64,000 nt of DNA from Terribacillus saccharophilus. Its GTDB lineage: Bacteria; Bacillota; Bacilli; Bacillales; Amphibacillaceae. A program made the position numbers and the translations under genes. Positions 35,277 through 44,040 of this stretch are shown one piece after another. The notes under the pieces were generated by a model that did not search any database, was not told the origin of the DNA, and saw only the letters and a list, made by a program, of their open reading frames with translations. Numbering within the stretch: position 1 is the stretch's first letter; the number at the start of each line of letters is the position of its first letter. The stretch spans positions 1 to 64,000 of the forward strand of contig NZ_NPBJ01000006.1 of NCBI RefSeq assembly GCF_002272075.1. The letters run 5' to 3'.

Positions 35277-36053
35277 TCAAATCCGATCCACTCTTATTCG
35301 CCCGGCCTTATAGTCGATGTAAATATCCAGCTTCCTAGTCGCATCTGCATAACCTGGAGTTTCATAATACGAGCTTTGGTTGATGCCCTCTGAAAGTTCT
35401 CCGAAAACATTTATCTCCCCAGCCTTAACCAATGCTTCCAAACGAAATTCCACGTTATCGGGGAGGATTATCCGTACTTCCCCGGCCCAGCCTTTAAGAT
35501 GGAATGGTATTTCATCGTTCGGGATAAGAGCTTTCGTAAAATCTACATAGTACTCCCCTACAGCATTCTTCACCTGGGTAGGTTCAACTGTCCAGCCTTC
35601 ACTTTCAAACCGATGCTCTCCAATTGCATAGTTATGGTTCTTCTTATACTTCTTTTTGTCTTTCTTTTTTTTAGTACCAGCTTCCCATTCCATATTCACA
35701 TTAGATTTACGTTTATTTCCCTTCTTGCCAAAGCGAAGCAGACTAAATCCGAAGTAAATGATAAGAAGCGGCCAAAGCTTGAATACATCTTTAAATTCAA
35801 ATGCAAGTACTTCAAAACGATCAAGGATAAGCAGTCCGCCAAACAGAATACAAAATATGCCGAACCAAAATCCTCCTTCTCCCCGCAAGAAATCAATTAA
35901 TATTTTCAGCCCTAATAAAAGGATGAATACAGGGTAGAGATAATGCCAGCTCTGACTGTAATTCCAATCAATTGCACCTATGTTAGACAAGATCAGCACT
36001 AGACCGATCACTATTATTCCGATAGCAAAAAGATTACTCCATATTCGTTTCAT
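35277..36053 (-). CDS. liaF: LiaF, inhibitor of the LiaRS system
   Basis: The 258-residue protein has four membrane helices in residues 1-112, a basic linker (KKKKDKKKYKKN) and a C-terminal LiaF/DUF2154 beta domain. LiaF keeps LiaS in check without stress. It precedes liaS by 10 bp and follows the MFS gene by 14 bp. No liaI or liaH is seen nearby. Confidence 0.92.
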   Translation of the reverse strand: MKRIWSNLFAIGIIVIGLVLILSNIGAIDWNYSQSWHYLYPVFILLLGLKILIDFLRGEGGFWFGIFCILFGGLLILDRFEVLAFEFKDVFKLWPLLIIYFGFSLLRFGKKGNKRKSNVNMEWEAGTKKKKDKKKYKKNHNYAIGEHRFESEGWTVEPTQVKNAVGEYYVDFTKALIPNDEIPFHLKGWAGEVRIILPDNVEFRLEALVKAGEINVFGELSEGINQSSYYETPGYADATRKLDIYIDYKAGRIRVDRI

Positions 36054-36067
36054 ATTATCCCACCTGC

Positions 36068-37333
36068 TTATAACATTTCTTGTTGCTCTACTTTATTATA
36101 ACTGTTAAATGCAGTCAGTTGTTTATTCCGCAAGCATAAAATTCCAGTAATCATCACAAGAATTCCTCCAGTTATACAGAGAACCTGAATACTGATACCA
36201 ATTCCAAGGAGTGCTGATGTTACCATATAAGACACTGGAATTAGGCCAGTTGAAGCAAGTGCCATGATACTCATCACCCGGCCAATCATTCGCCGATCGG
36301 TTGTTTGCTGCAGCATAGTTGAAATAGGGATATTGGTGAATTGAAGACATATACCAATAACAAAAATAGCTGCAGCCGAAGACCAGAAATGAAGCGCAGA
36401 ACCGTATAGGATGAAAAATGCACTCATGATGATCAAGCTGAAAATTACTGTATGGCCTGGACTTTTAAGATTTTTTAGTAACACCAGACTAAGAGCAGCA
36501 ATAAGAGATCCAATTCCTAATGCACCTTCTAAAATTGTCAGACCTAACGCATTTGTTTGGAAAACATCCTTTGCCAGCAGGGCAACAGATAAAGAAACAG
36601 GACCTGTCAGGAAAAAGTTGATAAAGAAACTTACTGTCATAATTGTCCGGATCAGCGGATTATGTTTTACATAGTGAAAACCTGCTTTCACATCTTCTAA
36701 TGGGGATTTTTTCACTTCAGCAATTTCCTCATCCTGGGAGATGATTCGAAGCAAGGATATAGACACCGTAGCTGCGCATAACATGACTATTGCCAGAGTA
36801 AATACTGCTGAAAAGCCACCTAACACAATGAGGCTTCCGCCAATTGCTGGTCCCAGAATAGGACTAATCATATTCGTCATCTGAACCATTGCATTCCCTT
36901 GCTGCAGGTTTTCCGGTTTAAGTACTTCCGGCAATAACGACCCTGCTGCTGGGTAAGAAAAAGCATCTGAAACACCGAACAGTGCAGACAGAACCAGCAG
37001 GTGCCAAGGCTGCAGTATATCCATTAGCAAAAGTCCGATGACAATACCCACCAATACTGCCCTGGAACCGTCAGATAGAAGCAAAATTATTTTCTTTGAA
37101 AAGCGATCAGCTGTTATACCGCCAATAACAATGAATAATAATCGAGGAACGGAGGCTGCAAAGAAGAGCATTCCAAAATAAAAGCGATTATCCGTAATGG
37201 ACAGCATCAACCACTCCGCGCCCATTAAGTACACATAATAACCTGGAGCGGAAAATAACATACTGATAAAAATGAGTCTAAAATTGCGATTGCGAAACAG
37301 CTGCCATTTGCTTACTGGTGCTACTTCTACCAT
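36068..37333 (-). CDS. MFS transporter (putative efflux pump)
   Basis: The 421-residue protein has about twelve membrane helices. The first-loop motif is GGITADRFSKKIILLLSDGSRA, the variant of the MFS-3/enterobactin-exporter-like family (DUF894). It probably exports a drug or peptide. It is the first gene of a unit with liaFSR, which suggests it is coordinated with the envelope stress response. GAGGG precedes the ATG. Confidence 0.85.
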   Translation of the reverse strand: MVEVAPVSKWQLFRNRNFRLIFISMLFSAPGYYVYLMGAEWLMLSITDNRFYFGMLFFAASVPRLLFIVIGGITADRFSKKIILLLSDGSRAVLVGIVIGLLLMDILQPWHLLVLSALFGVSDAFSYPAAGSLLPEVLKPENLQQGNAMVQMTNMISPILGPAIGGSLIVLGGFSAVFTLAIVMLCAATVSISLLRIISQDEEIAEVKKSPLEDVKAGFHYVKHNPLIRTIMTVSFFINFFLTGPVSLSVALLAKDVFQTNALGLTILEGALGIGSLIAALSLVLLKNLKSPGHTVIFSLIIMSAFFILYGSALHFWSSAAAIFVIGICLQFTNIPISTMLQQTTDRRMIGRVMSIMALASTGLIPVSYMVTSALLGIGISIQVLCITGGILVMITGILCLRNKQLTAFNSYNKVEQQEML

Positions 37334-37415
37334 TCTTTCAACCCTCTTTCCATTAGTTATTCATAGTATAAACAAATGGAAATACCCGGAAAACAATCTG
37401 CAGAATGGACTTGTA

Positions 37416-37442
37416 TCCGCCTTAAGGCGGAGTCTTTTTTCC
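37416..37442 (+). terminator. Orphan terminator-like hairpin
   Basis: The perfect 16-base palindrome TCCGCCTTAAGGCGGA is followed by GTCTTTTTT on the plus strand. No plus-strand gene lies immediately upstream, so it may end an antisense transcript or insulate the sigma-factor gene. Confidence 0.5.
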
Positions 37443-37550
37443 GACTGACAAAGCTGTTGCATCCTGTAAGAAATCTTCTTATAGTAAAATAAATGAATAC
37501 CCGTATCTTTCTAAAAGATAAAAACGTCTAAGGAATAAAGGGGTGAAAAA

Positions 37551-38189
37551 ATGAAGCAGCCCAAACAAGTTGATCGTCAATCACAGATAGAAGAAACAAT
37601 GGATAAGTTATCGTATTACTGTTTGTATCTCACAAAGAATAAATGGGATAGTGAAGAAATAACGCAGGAGGCAGTCTTAAAGACGCTGATAAAATATCCC
37701 GAAGACACCTTTCCACCGCCTGTTAGTCTGTTGAAAAAGATTGCTTATCACGCCTGGATAGACAGAATACGTAAACAAAAGAAAGAAGAGCTTGTTTCTG
37801 AGATTCAGGATACAACGTTAGCTGAAAGACAAGACAACGTGCAGCAAATGGAGCAACTGCGAAAACTTACTCCAAAGCAGCTGGTTGTGTTTGTTTTAAA
37901 AGAAGCTTTCCATTATCAATCTGCCGAAATTGCAGATCTGCTCGAATTAAATGAATCAGCTGTAAAAGCGCTCCTGCATCGGGGACGCATAAATATTCAA
38001 GCTGACACGATACATCCCCTCGTCCGGAGCTCGTGGGATAACTTAGAACAGGAAGAGTTTTTTGAGCTGATAGAATTAACTCTCAACAGAGGCGATCCAG
38101 CAGAAATGATCCGCATTCTCCCTAATGTGTTTCGTACTTCCAAGCTCTACTTTCAAACAAATTCGAATCTATGCATGGCTGCAGCCTAA
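37551..38189 (+). CDS. Sigma-70 family sigma factor (ECF-like)
   Basis: The 212-residue protein has a region 2-like segment (CLYLTKNKWDSEEITQEAVLKTL) and a region 4 helix-turn-helix (YQSAEIADLLELNESAVKALLHRGR). A C-terminal extension of about 60 residues is not part of the sigma core. No anti-sigma gene is adjacent. The nearest gene downstream is a second ClpP, 80 bp away, which may be a target or a means of control. AAGGGGTG precedes the ATG. Confidence 0.82.
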   Translation: MKQPKQVDRQSQIEETMDKLSYYCLYLTKNKWDSEEITQEAVLKTLIKYPEDTFPPPVSLLKKIAYHAWIDRIRKQKKEELVSEIQDTTLAERQDNVQQMEQLRKLTPKQLVVFVLKEAFHYQSAEIADLLELNESAVKALLHRGRINIQADTIHPLVRSSWDNLEQEEFFELIELTLNRGDPAEMIRILPNVFRTSKLYFQTNSNLCMAAA

Positions 38190-38270
38190 GGTTGCAGTTA
38201 TTTTTTTGCCCATATCGTATGTCATTTTACATTCGTTCTAATTATGAAAAACGAAAGGAGAGTGTAAGTA

Positions 38271-38852
38271 ATGACAGCAATACCTTATGTAGTGGAGCAA
38301 TCGAATACTGGCGAACGATCTTATGATATCTACTCAAGACTATTAAAAGATCGAATCATTATGGTCAGTGAAGAAATTAATGACAGTATGGCCAATGGGA
38401 TTGTAGCGCAGCTATTATTTCTAGCAGCAGACGATCCCGAAAAGGATATTTCGCTATACATCAACAGTCCTGGAGGTTCAATTTCAGCTGGTTTTTCAAT
38501 ACTTGACACGATGCAGTTTATCAAACCGGATGTGCAGACAATTTGCACAGGCATGGCCGCTTCTTTTGGCGCCATGCTGCTGCTTGCCGGCACGCCCGGG
38601 AAAAGATTTGCTCTGCCAAATAGCGAAATTATGATTCACCAGCCGCTTGGAGGTGCAAGAGGTCAGGCAGCCGATATTGAAATAACTGCTAAAAGAATCA
38701 TTAAGCAAAGACAGCATATCAACCAAATGATTGCAGATTTTACCGGCCAGTCAATCGAGAAAGTAGCTGCCGACACTGACCGGGATTATTTTATGAGCGC
38801 TACGGAGGCGAAGGATTACGGGATTATTGATCAGGTTCTATTGCGGAAGTAA
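38271..38852 (+). CDS. ClpP family serine protease (likely second ClpP)
   Basis: The 193-residue protein has catalytic Ser98 (GMAASFGAM), His123 (MIHQPLGG) and Asp in DTDRDYF near 172, the standard ClpP triad and length. It forms the proteolytic chamber for Clp ATPases. The N terminus ([25 protein letters not shown]) is of ClpP1 type, but genomes of this group normally have the housekeeping clpP elsewhere, so this may be a paralogue. AAAGGAGAG precedes the ATG. Confidence 0.93.
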   Translation: MTAIPYVVEQSNTGERSYDIYSRLLKDRIIMVSEEINDSMANGIVAQLLFLAADDPEKDISLYINSPGGSISAGFSILDTMQFIKPDVQTICTGMAASFGAMLLLAGTPGKRFALPNSEIMIHQPLGGARGQAADIEITAKRIIKQRQHINQMIADFTGQSIEKVAADTDRDYFMSATEAKDYGIIDQVLLRK

Positions 38853-38893
38853 AGGGAGATCTCTTTTCCCCAAGAATACACCTTAAAATATAG

Positions 38894-38930
38894 TAAGACC
38901 TGAGTCATGAAAACTCAGGTCTTTTTTATG
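38894..38930 (+). terminator. Terminator after clpP
   Basis: AGACCTGAGT (38896-38905) and ACTCAGGTCT (38913-38922) are followed by a T run. Confidence 0.9.
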
Positions 38931-38935
38931 CTATA

Positions 38936-39187
38936 TCAACTGCCGGACATACTTTTATCTTGTTCATTAACATTTTTCTTTTTTGGCAAGTAGTTCAACG
39001 AGAAACCGACAAGGCTGAATATTGCACTCAAAACAATTGTGGGATTCTTAAACCAATCTGCACTTTGGATGATAAGGTCTCCATTTTGCAGGATTAAGCC
39101 CAGAATCTGTCCAAACACCAGCAATGTACCGCATGCTAGGAATGCGACAAGAAATACTTTAAACAACAGTTCTGCAAGCTTTCGCAT
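38936..39187 (-). CDS. Small two-helix membrane protein beside TRAP permease
   Basis: The 83-residue protein has two hydrophobic segments (about 10-32 and 46-64) and a charged tail. I do not recognise a family. It starts 22 bp after the TRAP permease stop on the same strand with AAGGAG before ATG. It could be a reduced small subunit (DctQ-like) or an accessory protein. DctQ is normally about twice as long with four helices. Confidence 0.65.
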   Translation of the reverse strand: MRKLAELLFKVFLVAFLACGTLLVFGQILGLILQNGDLIIQSADWFKNPTIVLSAIFSLVGFSLNYLPKKKNVNEQDKSMSGS

Positions 39188-39209
39188 AATTACCAACTCC
39201 TTATCCCTT

Positions 39210-40553
39210 TTATACTGGAAGTATTTCCATTCCTATTAACCAGCCTATTGTTACAATTGGCAGCATGTAATATAAAATTAACGGTATGAATGTTTTTTCC
39301 GGTCTTGCTCCTGCTAGTCCGGATGCAATGAATATCGACCCTGAAGCTGGTGGAGAAGCTCCTTCAGTTGAAGAGAATGCCAGTATAGCTACTACTGCCA
39401 CCAATGGGTCTACTCCGGCGGCTGTTAAAGCTGAGAAGGATACTAATCCAACTGCAGTAAGCGTTGCTGTAGAGGATAGCGGCCCTGCTACCAATGTAAC
39501 CAATATACCTACCATAAGGACCATCAGCCATTTCGGTATATCAAGTGAAGATGTAATTTGACTCAAATCATTCGCAAGCCCTAGTTGTGATAGAACTTCA
39601 CTGGCAGCTACCGCGAATAACATGAGCGCCCCAATTGTAGTAAACTGCGGGATAGCAGATGATAGCATCCGGGACCAATTCGCCAGAGATCCTGGTGTTT
39701 TGTTCCACCCGATTATCAGACTGATGATCATAATTAAAATTGGTATCCAAGTGATCAACGAAATCTGATCCATTGCCACTGGTCCAATGTTAGGATTGTT
39801 CGCTAATGCGTCCGCAAGCGGACCAACAGTAACGATTATCGGAATCAATGCACCGAAGAATATGAAAATGGATTTCCACCCTTGCTTAATGGCTTCCCTG
39901 AAGCCAACGATATCCTCTGAGGGAAGAGCCTTGATACCGTTTTTCTTGACAAGCAAGAATACTAAAATGATTCGGTATAAAACCTGGTATGCGCCGCCAA
40001 TCAAAAGAGCAATATATAGGTCTCCCTCTGCAACTACAGCTCCTATTGGTGCAAACCCAAGCATGATGAACATAGAGGAATTCGGTGGTAATGCAGCGCC
40101 TAATCCACCATTTCCAGCTAGGATAGTCGCCGTCGTTTCACGGCTCCATCCAGATCTAATCATCCACTGTGCAGTGATTGATCCGGTTGTCGCGGTATTT
40201 GCCGAGTTGGACCCGGAGAGAGCACCAAGGACAGCAGAACCTACCGTACTCATGTAAGCTGCACCACCTGGCAGCTTTCCGATAAGTGAATTGAATATGC
40301 GTAAAAGAGCTTGAATCAAGTTGAGCTGATCAACTAAGAAAGCCATGAAAACAAAGGCAACAGCAGCGTATAAAACTTCATAAGTAGAAGCAAAGACTAA
40401 ACCGTCCCAAAATAATTTTGGAGCATCTGTTCCGCCAAACAATACAGTGGCAAAGAAACCTAGAAACATCGCTTCCCCCATGTTGCGCTTTACTATTACA
40501 TTCCAGATAATAATAACTCCTATGAACACTACCAGCGCAATAAAACCGGTCAT
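39210..40553 (-). CDS. TRAP transporter large permease (DctM-like)
   Basis: This 447-residue polytopic protein contains the DctM pattern GSAVLGALSGSNSANTATTG and GNGGLGAALPPNSSM, repeated in the second half (GPLSSTATLTAVG, SSTEGASPPASGSIF). It imports a carboxylate with a sodium gradient. No periplasmic-type DctP binding protein and no full-size DctQ is present, which is unusual. GGAGGGAG precedes ATG 40551-40553; a GTG ten codons upstream is less likely. It is part of the RraA-dehydrogenase operon. Confidence 0.82.
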   Translation of the reverse strand: MTGFIALVVFIGVIIIWNVIVKRNMGEAMFLGFFATVLFGGTDAPKLFWDGLVFASTYEVLYAAVAFVFMAFLVDQLNLIQALLRIFNSLIGKLPGGAAYMSTVGSAVLGALSGSNSANTATTGSITAQWMIRSGWSRETTATILAGNGGLGAALPPNSSMFIMLGFAPIGAVVAEGDLYIALLIGGAYQVLYRIILVFLLVKKNGIKALPSEDIVGFREAIKQGWKSIFIFFGALIPIIVTVGPLADALANNPNIGPVAMDQISLITWIPILIMIISLIIGWNKTPGSLANWSRMLSSAIPQFTTIGALMLFAVAASEVLSQLGLANDLSQITSSLDIPKWLMVLMVGILVTLVAGPLSSTATLTAVGLVSFSALTAAGVDPLVAVVAILAFSSTEGASPPASGSIFIASGLAGARPEKTFIPLILYYMLPIVTIGWLIGMEILPV

Positions 40554-40602
40554 CCGTTCTCCCTCCCTCTTGACACTAACCAAAAAATAAAACGCTTACA
40601 AA

Positions 40603-41496
40603 TTAAGTGTGATATATTTCATTTTCCTTCATTAACAACGCAAGGATTTCTTCCCAAGTGTCTGGCTTGCTACCTTTATATCTGTCTGGAATATTCAATT
40701 CAGCAAGCCGTTCCAATTTCTTTTGTGCAGCAATCGATATACTCGCATCTAAATTGGATCCTTGCAGCATTTCGATACTGCCACTTAATTCCACCGCGCG
40801 TCTTTTTGCGTGGAGTGCGCTACCTGTTACAAGCCGATTCATTGTTTCAACAAATGTCTTGGCATTCATTGTTTCGTCAATGGAACGAATGGCTGGTTCT
40901 TCTACTCCATAAGTCTTGGCTGCTTCTAAAAACTCAACCATCAAACCAACGACACCTTTCATATAGATGCTTCTTATGAGTTTGAGAGCTGAAGCATCAC
41001 CAGGATTGTCGCTTATTTTAGTAATTTGCATGCCATAATTCGCTAGGTTCTCAATAAATAGATCTGTACCGCTTCCACTTGCAGAGATTGGTACCTTGTG
41101 TTTATAAACAGGTAATGGACCAAGCATTGCTGCGTCCACAAAGAGAGAGCCTTTACCCTCTACCACACTGGCAACTTGTTTCTTTACTTCAGGAGTGGCA
41201 GCAGATACATCCACATAAACCAAATTATCCTCAAAGCTATCGGTTAGTGAACGTGCTACTTCCAACGTCTTGTTGGCAGGCACTGCAGCGATAACAATTG
41301 TACATAAATCCAAAACTTCATTAGCACTTCCCACAAGCTCTACATTTGCTTCGGAAGCTCTTTCTCTAATGCGTTCGGAGAGACTGGGTTCATCTAACAG
41401 AGCATCAAATGCATAAAATTTATCAATGCCTTCGCTATGCAATCCCAATGCCATTTCATAAGCAGCTTCTCCAAACCCGACAAAACCTAACTTCAT
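40603..41496 (-). CDS. NAD(P)-dependent hydroxyacid dehydrogenase-like protein (DUF1932 C-terminal domain)
   Basis: This 297-residue protein has a Rossmann N terminus (LGFVGFGEAAYEMA, in place of GxGxxG) and a helical C-terminal domain. The family includes 3-hydroxyisobutyrate and related beta-hydroxyacid dehydrogenases. It likely oxidises a hydroxy acid that the neighbouring aldolase then splits, or the reverse. ATG 41494-41496 follows GGGG at nine bases. Confidence 0.82.
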   Translation of the reverse strand: MKLGFVGFGEAAYEMALGLHSEGIDKFYAFDALLDEPSLSERIRERASEANVELVGSANEVLDLCTIVIAAVPANKTLEVARSLTDSFEDNLVYVDVSAATPEVKKQVASVVEGKGSLFVDAAMLGPLPVYKHKVPISASGSGTDLFIENLANYGMQITKISDNPGDASALKLIRSIYMKGVVGLMVEFLEAAKTYGVEEPAIRSIDETMNAKTFVETMNRLVTGSALHAKRRAVELSGSIEMLQGSNLDASISIAAQKKLERLAELNIPDRYKGSKPDTWEEILALLMKENEIYHT

Positions 41497-41508
41497 ATCT
41501 CTCAACCC

Positions 41509-42180
41509 CTATTCTTGGTATTGTTTGATCTTGCTTTCTAACCATTTTGGCGCTAAAGACATTGGATCAGGATGTTCCTGGTGGGAATATTTCGCAATTG
41601 CCTCCAGACGTTTTTCTTCATATGACAATTTTTCTGACGCCTTACGAAGCACTTCATCTATTTGATCGGCAGGTACAACAACTACACCATCATCATCTCC
41701 TACAACTAAATCACCAGGTGCTACACGGATTCCTCCGCAAGAGATGACTTCATTTATTTCTCCCGGGCCATCTTTAAAAGGACCATTCGGATTAAAGCCC
41801 TTGCTGTATATGGGGAACTTCAACTCATGCAGTGCTTTTTTATCCCTTACAAGTCCATCAACTACAATACCTTCAACTCCGAGGGCCTGAGCTGAACTAG
41901 CCATAAGTTCTCCCAAGTAAGCATTATTCGTGTGTCCTTTTCCATCGACCACTAAAACGTGGCCCTTCTTGGCTGAATAGATAGCTTGGTGAAGAAATAA
42001 ATTATCTCCAGGTCTTAAGCTTACTGTCATAGCTGTACCTACAATTTCCATACCAGAACTTACTGGTTTGATCCGGTAATCCATCGAACCTGTGCAGTCC
42101 ATAACATCAGCAAGAAGCGTCGTATTTAGCTTTTTAGCCCGCTCAATAAAATCAATTGGCAATAACGATACAGTTTCCAT
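41509..42180 (-). CDS. RraA-like family aldolase/decarboxylase
   Basis: The 223-residue protein has the RraA fold signatures LADVMDCTGSMDYRI, a glycine-rich stretch near VLVVDGKGHTNNAYLGEL and VVDGLVRDK, and ends with EVISCGGIRVAPGDLVVGDDDGVVVVP. Relatives with the conserved G-x-x-x-x-D/R metal site are 4-hydroxy-4-methyl-2-oxoglutarate or 4-carboxy-4-hydroxy-2-oxoadipate aldolases and oxaloacetate decarboxylases, not RNase E inhibitors. It is the first gene of the catabolic operon. Confidence 0.85.
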   Translation of the reverse strand: METVSLLPIDFIERAKKLNTTLLADVMDCTGSMDYRIKPVSSGMEIVGTAMTVSLRPGDNLFLHQAIYSAKKGHVLVVDGKGHTNNAYLGELMASSAQALGVEGIVVDGLVRDKKALHELKFPIYSKGFNPNGPFKDGPGEINEVISCGGIRVAPGDLVVGDDDGVVVVPADQIDEVLRKASEKLSYEEKRLEAIAKYSHQEHPDPMSLAPKWLESKIKQYQE

Positions 42181-42224
42181 CTGTAATCCCCCTCGTAATA
42201 TTTATTACTTATAATTAAAGTAAG

Positions 42225-42288
42225 GTAATGATTATTACTTTGATGGTGCGATCATACCACTTTATCCCATTCCGGTAAAGCGCTTTCA
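42225..42288 (-). promoter_or_regulatory. Promoter of the RraA operon with cre-like site and dyad
   Basis: TTTACC (42274-42279) and TATGAT (42251-42256) are 17 bp apart on the minus strand. AAAGCGCTTTCA (42277-42288) overlaps the -35 and matches the central and right part of the CcpA cre consensus. Downstream of the start lies GTAAT-GATT-ATTAC (42225-42238), a candidate operator for the RpiR regulator. Confidence 0.6.
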
Positions 42289-42304
42289 TAAAAATATTCA
42301 AAAT

Positions 42305-42353
42305 AAAAATGAGTTACCGCACAATTATCGTTTTGTGTGATAACTCATTTTTG
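42305..42353 (-). terminator. Terminator overlapping the rpiR stop
   Basis: AAAAATGAGTTA (42305-42316) and TAACTCATTTTT (42341-42352) pair perfectly. The regulator's last codons form one arm and its stop codon lies in the loop region. Confidence 0.85.
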
Positions 42354-43176
42354 TAAGAATTTCATTGATTTTATCTAGTCTCGGCTTAGTTCTTTCAGGA
42401 TAATTTATAGCTAAAGCACTTAATATATAGTCCACGATAAAAATTGCTGACACAATGGAATTATGAGAAGCTGCACTTGCAGAGGAACAAGGTAAGATAA
42501 AATCAGCATACTTTGTTATTGGAGAAGAATAACTATCCGTTATTAGGACGATTTCAGCACCACAGGACTTGGCTACTTCTAACATATTTGCAATTCGTTC
42601 CGCATATCGCGGGTAACTTACTGCTATTATTAAATCTGACGAAGTGAGATTGATCGATTCATCAACCCATTCACTCTTATCCGCATCAATATATTTGCAG
42701 TTCCCAAGAATTCTATTTATCCCAAATGCAATGTATTCTCCTACTGGCCTTCCGCTCCGTACACTGGTACATAGGATGTTATTTGATGCTTCTATCTTTT
42801 TTATGATTTCTTGTAATGTACCTTCAGCAATGTTGTCTAAGGAATATTGAATATTATCTAATTGCAATTCAACATGCTGCTGTAAAAGTTCACTTTTATT
42901 AGCATCTTTTAAATTAGCTTCTAACCTAGTTTGAGGAGCAGCTTTATGCTTCATGTTTGCTTGGAGTTCTTTCTGCAGTTCTGAAAAACCTGAATAGCCA
43001 ACTGCCGCAGAAAATCTCATAATAGTAGCTGTACTTGTTCCTACCGTTGATGCTAATTTGTCGACAGTAAGAAAAGCTACTTCCATAGGATGTTGTACAA
43101 CATAATCAGCAATTCTCCGCTGCGCTTCCGTTAGTTCAAATGCTCTGGTTTGCAATCTATGAATTAAATCACCCAA
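42325..43176 (-). CDS. RpiR/MurR family transcriptional regulator
   Basis: The 283-residue protein has an N-terminal HTH (LASTVGTSTATIMRFSAAVGYSGFSELQKEL) and a C-terminal SIS domain (about 120-250) that binds a phosphosugar or other acid. It lies upstream of the RraA operon on the same strand, separated by its terminator, and probably controls that operon. Confidence 0.9.
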   Translation of the reverse strand: MGDLIHRLQTRAFELTEAQRRIADYVVQHPMEVAFLTVDKLASTVGTSTATIMRFSAAVGYSGFSELQKELQANMKHKAAPQTRLEANLKDANKSELLQQHVELQLDNIQYSLDNIAEGTLQEIIKKIEASNNILCTSVRSGRPVGEYIAFGINRILGNCKYIDADKSEWVDESINLTSSDLIIAVSYPRYAERIANMLEVAKSCGAEIVLITDSYSSPITKYADFILPCSSASAASHNSIVSAIFIVDYILSALAINYPERTKPRLDKINEILTKMSYHTKR

Positions 43177-43347
43177 TGTATCACCTGCTCCTGATGAGAT
43201 ATGACATGAGAATTTAGTACGTCAACCGTCATTTTGATTCCTACTTAGTATAATAACACTTTTATTTTTTTTCCCAAAGTGGGATTCGGCTTACTCCAGA
43301 AAAGAGGTCCTCTCCGAATTGGAATAACCCCAATTCAGAGATACTTC

Positions 43348-43662
43348 CTATGAAACTAATTTCAATCCTACCGCTGCTCCCAATACCATAGCGATAAACA
43401 AGATTCGTTTCCAATCCTTAGATTCATTAAAGAATAACATTCCAATTATCGCACCGCCTGATGCTCCAATTCCCGTCCAAACGGCATAGGCTGTGCCCAT
43501 TGGCAAGCTCCCCATCGCAATAGAAAGAAACAGAAAGCTTGCACCAAATCCAAGAATCAGCAGGACTACTGGTTTCCAGCTTTTATCCTTATGCAGTTTA
43601 CTTATCATTGCTACACCAAACATCTCAAACAATCCAGCCAAAATTAAAAATGTCCACGCCAT
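43348..43662 (-). CDS. ykkD: SMR family exporter subunit, second of pair (YkkD-like)
   Basis: The 104-residue protein has four helices and the SMR membrane glutamate in LAGLFEMFGVAMI. Its start overlaps the upstream SMR stop (TAATG). The pair is under a guanidine-I riboswitch, so guanidinium export is the likely function rather than broad drug efflux. Confidence 0.88.
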   Translation of the reverse strand: MAWTFLILAGLFEMFGVAMISKLHKDKSWKPVVLLILGFGASFLFLSIAMGSLPMGTAYAVWTGIGASGGAIIGMLFFNESKDWKRILFIAMVLGAAVGLKLVS

Positions 43663-44003
43663 TACTGTTCCGCCCCCTCTGCTTCTTTATCTTTCGTAAC
43701 AAGTTTCAGACCAATTACACCTGCAAGTAATAGAGCTACCAACAAGAACTTATTAAGGACAAATGGCTGTCCAAAGAAGAGAATCTCCGAGAAAAAGGTA
43801 CCCGCTGTTCCCAGTCCTACAAATACAGCATAAACCGTTCCAACTGGTATATAGCGCCCGGCTCTTATCATCAGATAGAAGCTAATCACGATCGCTATTA
43901 TAGTTCCAATCCATTCCAAAGCACCACTTGCATGTTTTAATCCAATAACCCATAGAACCTCAAATACTGCTGCCACAATAACCATGAACCAATGTTTGTT
44001 CAA
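43662..44003 (-). CDS. ykkC: SMR family exporter subunit, first of pair (YkkC-like)
   Basis: The 113-residue four-helix protein has the essential glutamate in [18 protein letters not shown] at 44001-44003 is preferred because GGAGG lies eight bases before it; an in-frame GTG three codons earlier and an ATG ten residues in are alternatives. With the next gene it forms a heteromeric SMR pump, and the guanidine-I riboswitch upstream links it to guanidinium. Confidence 0.88.
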   Translation of the reverse strand: MNKHWFMVIVAAVFEVLWVIGLKHASGALEWIGTIIAIVISFYLMIRAGRYIPVGTVYAVFVGLGTAGTFFSEILFFGQPFVLNKFLLVALLLAGVIGLKLVTKDKEAEGAEQ

Positions 44004-44040
44004 TTTTCCCACCTCCGGATTTTAGTATGTCCTTGAAAAG

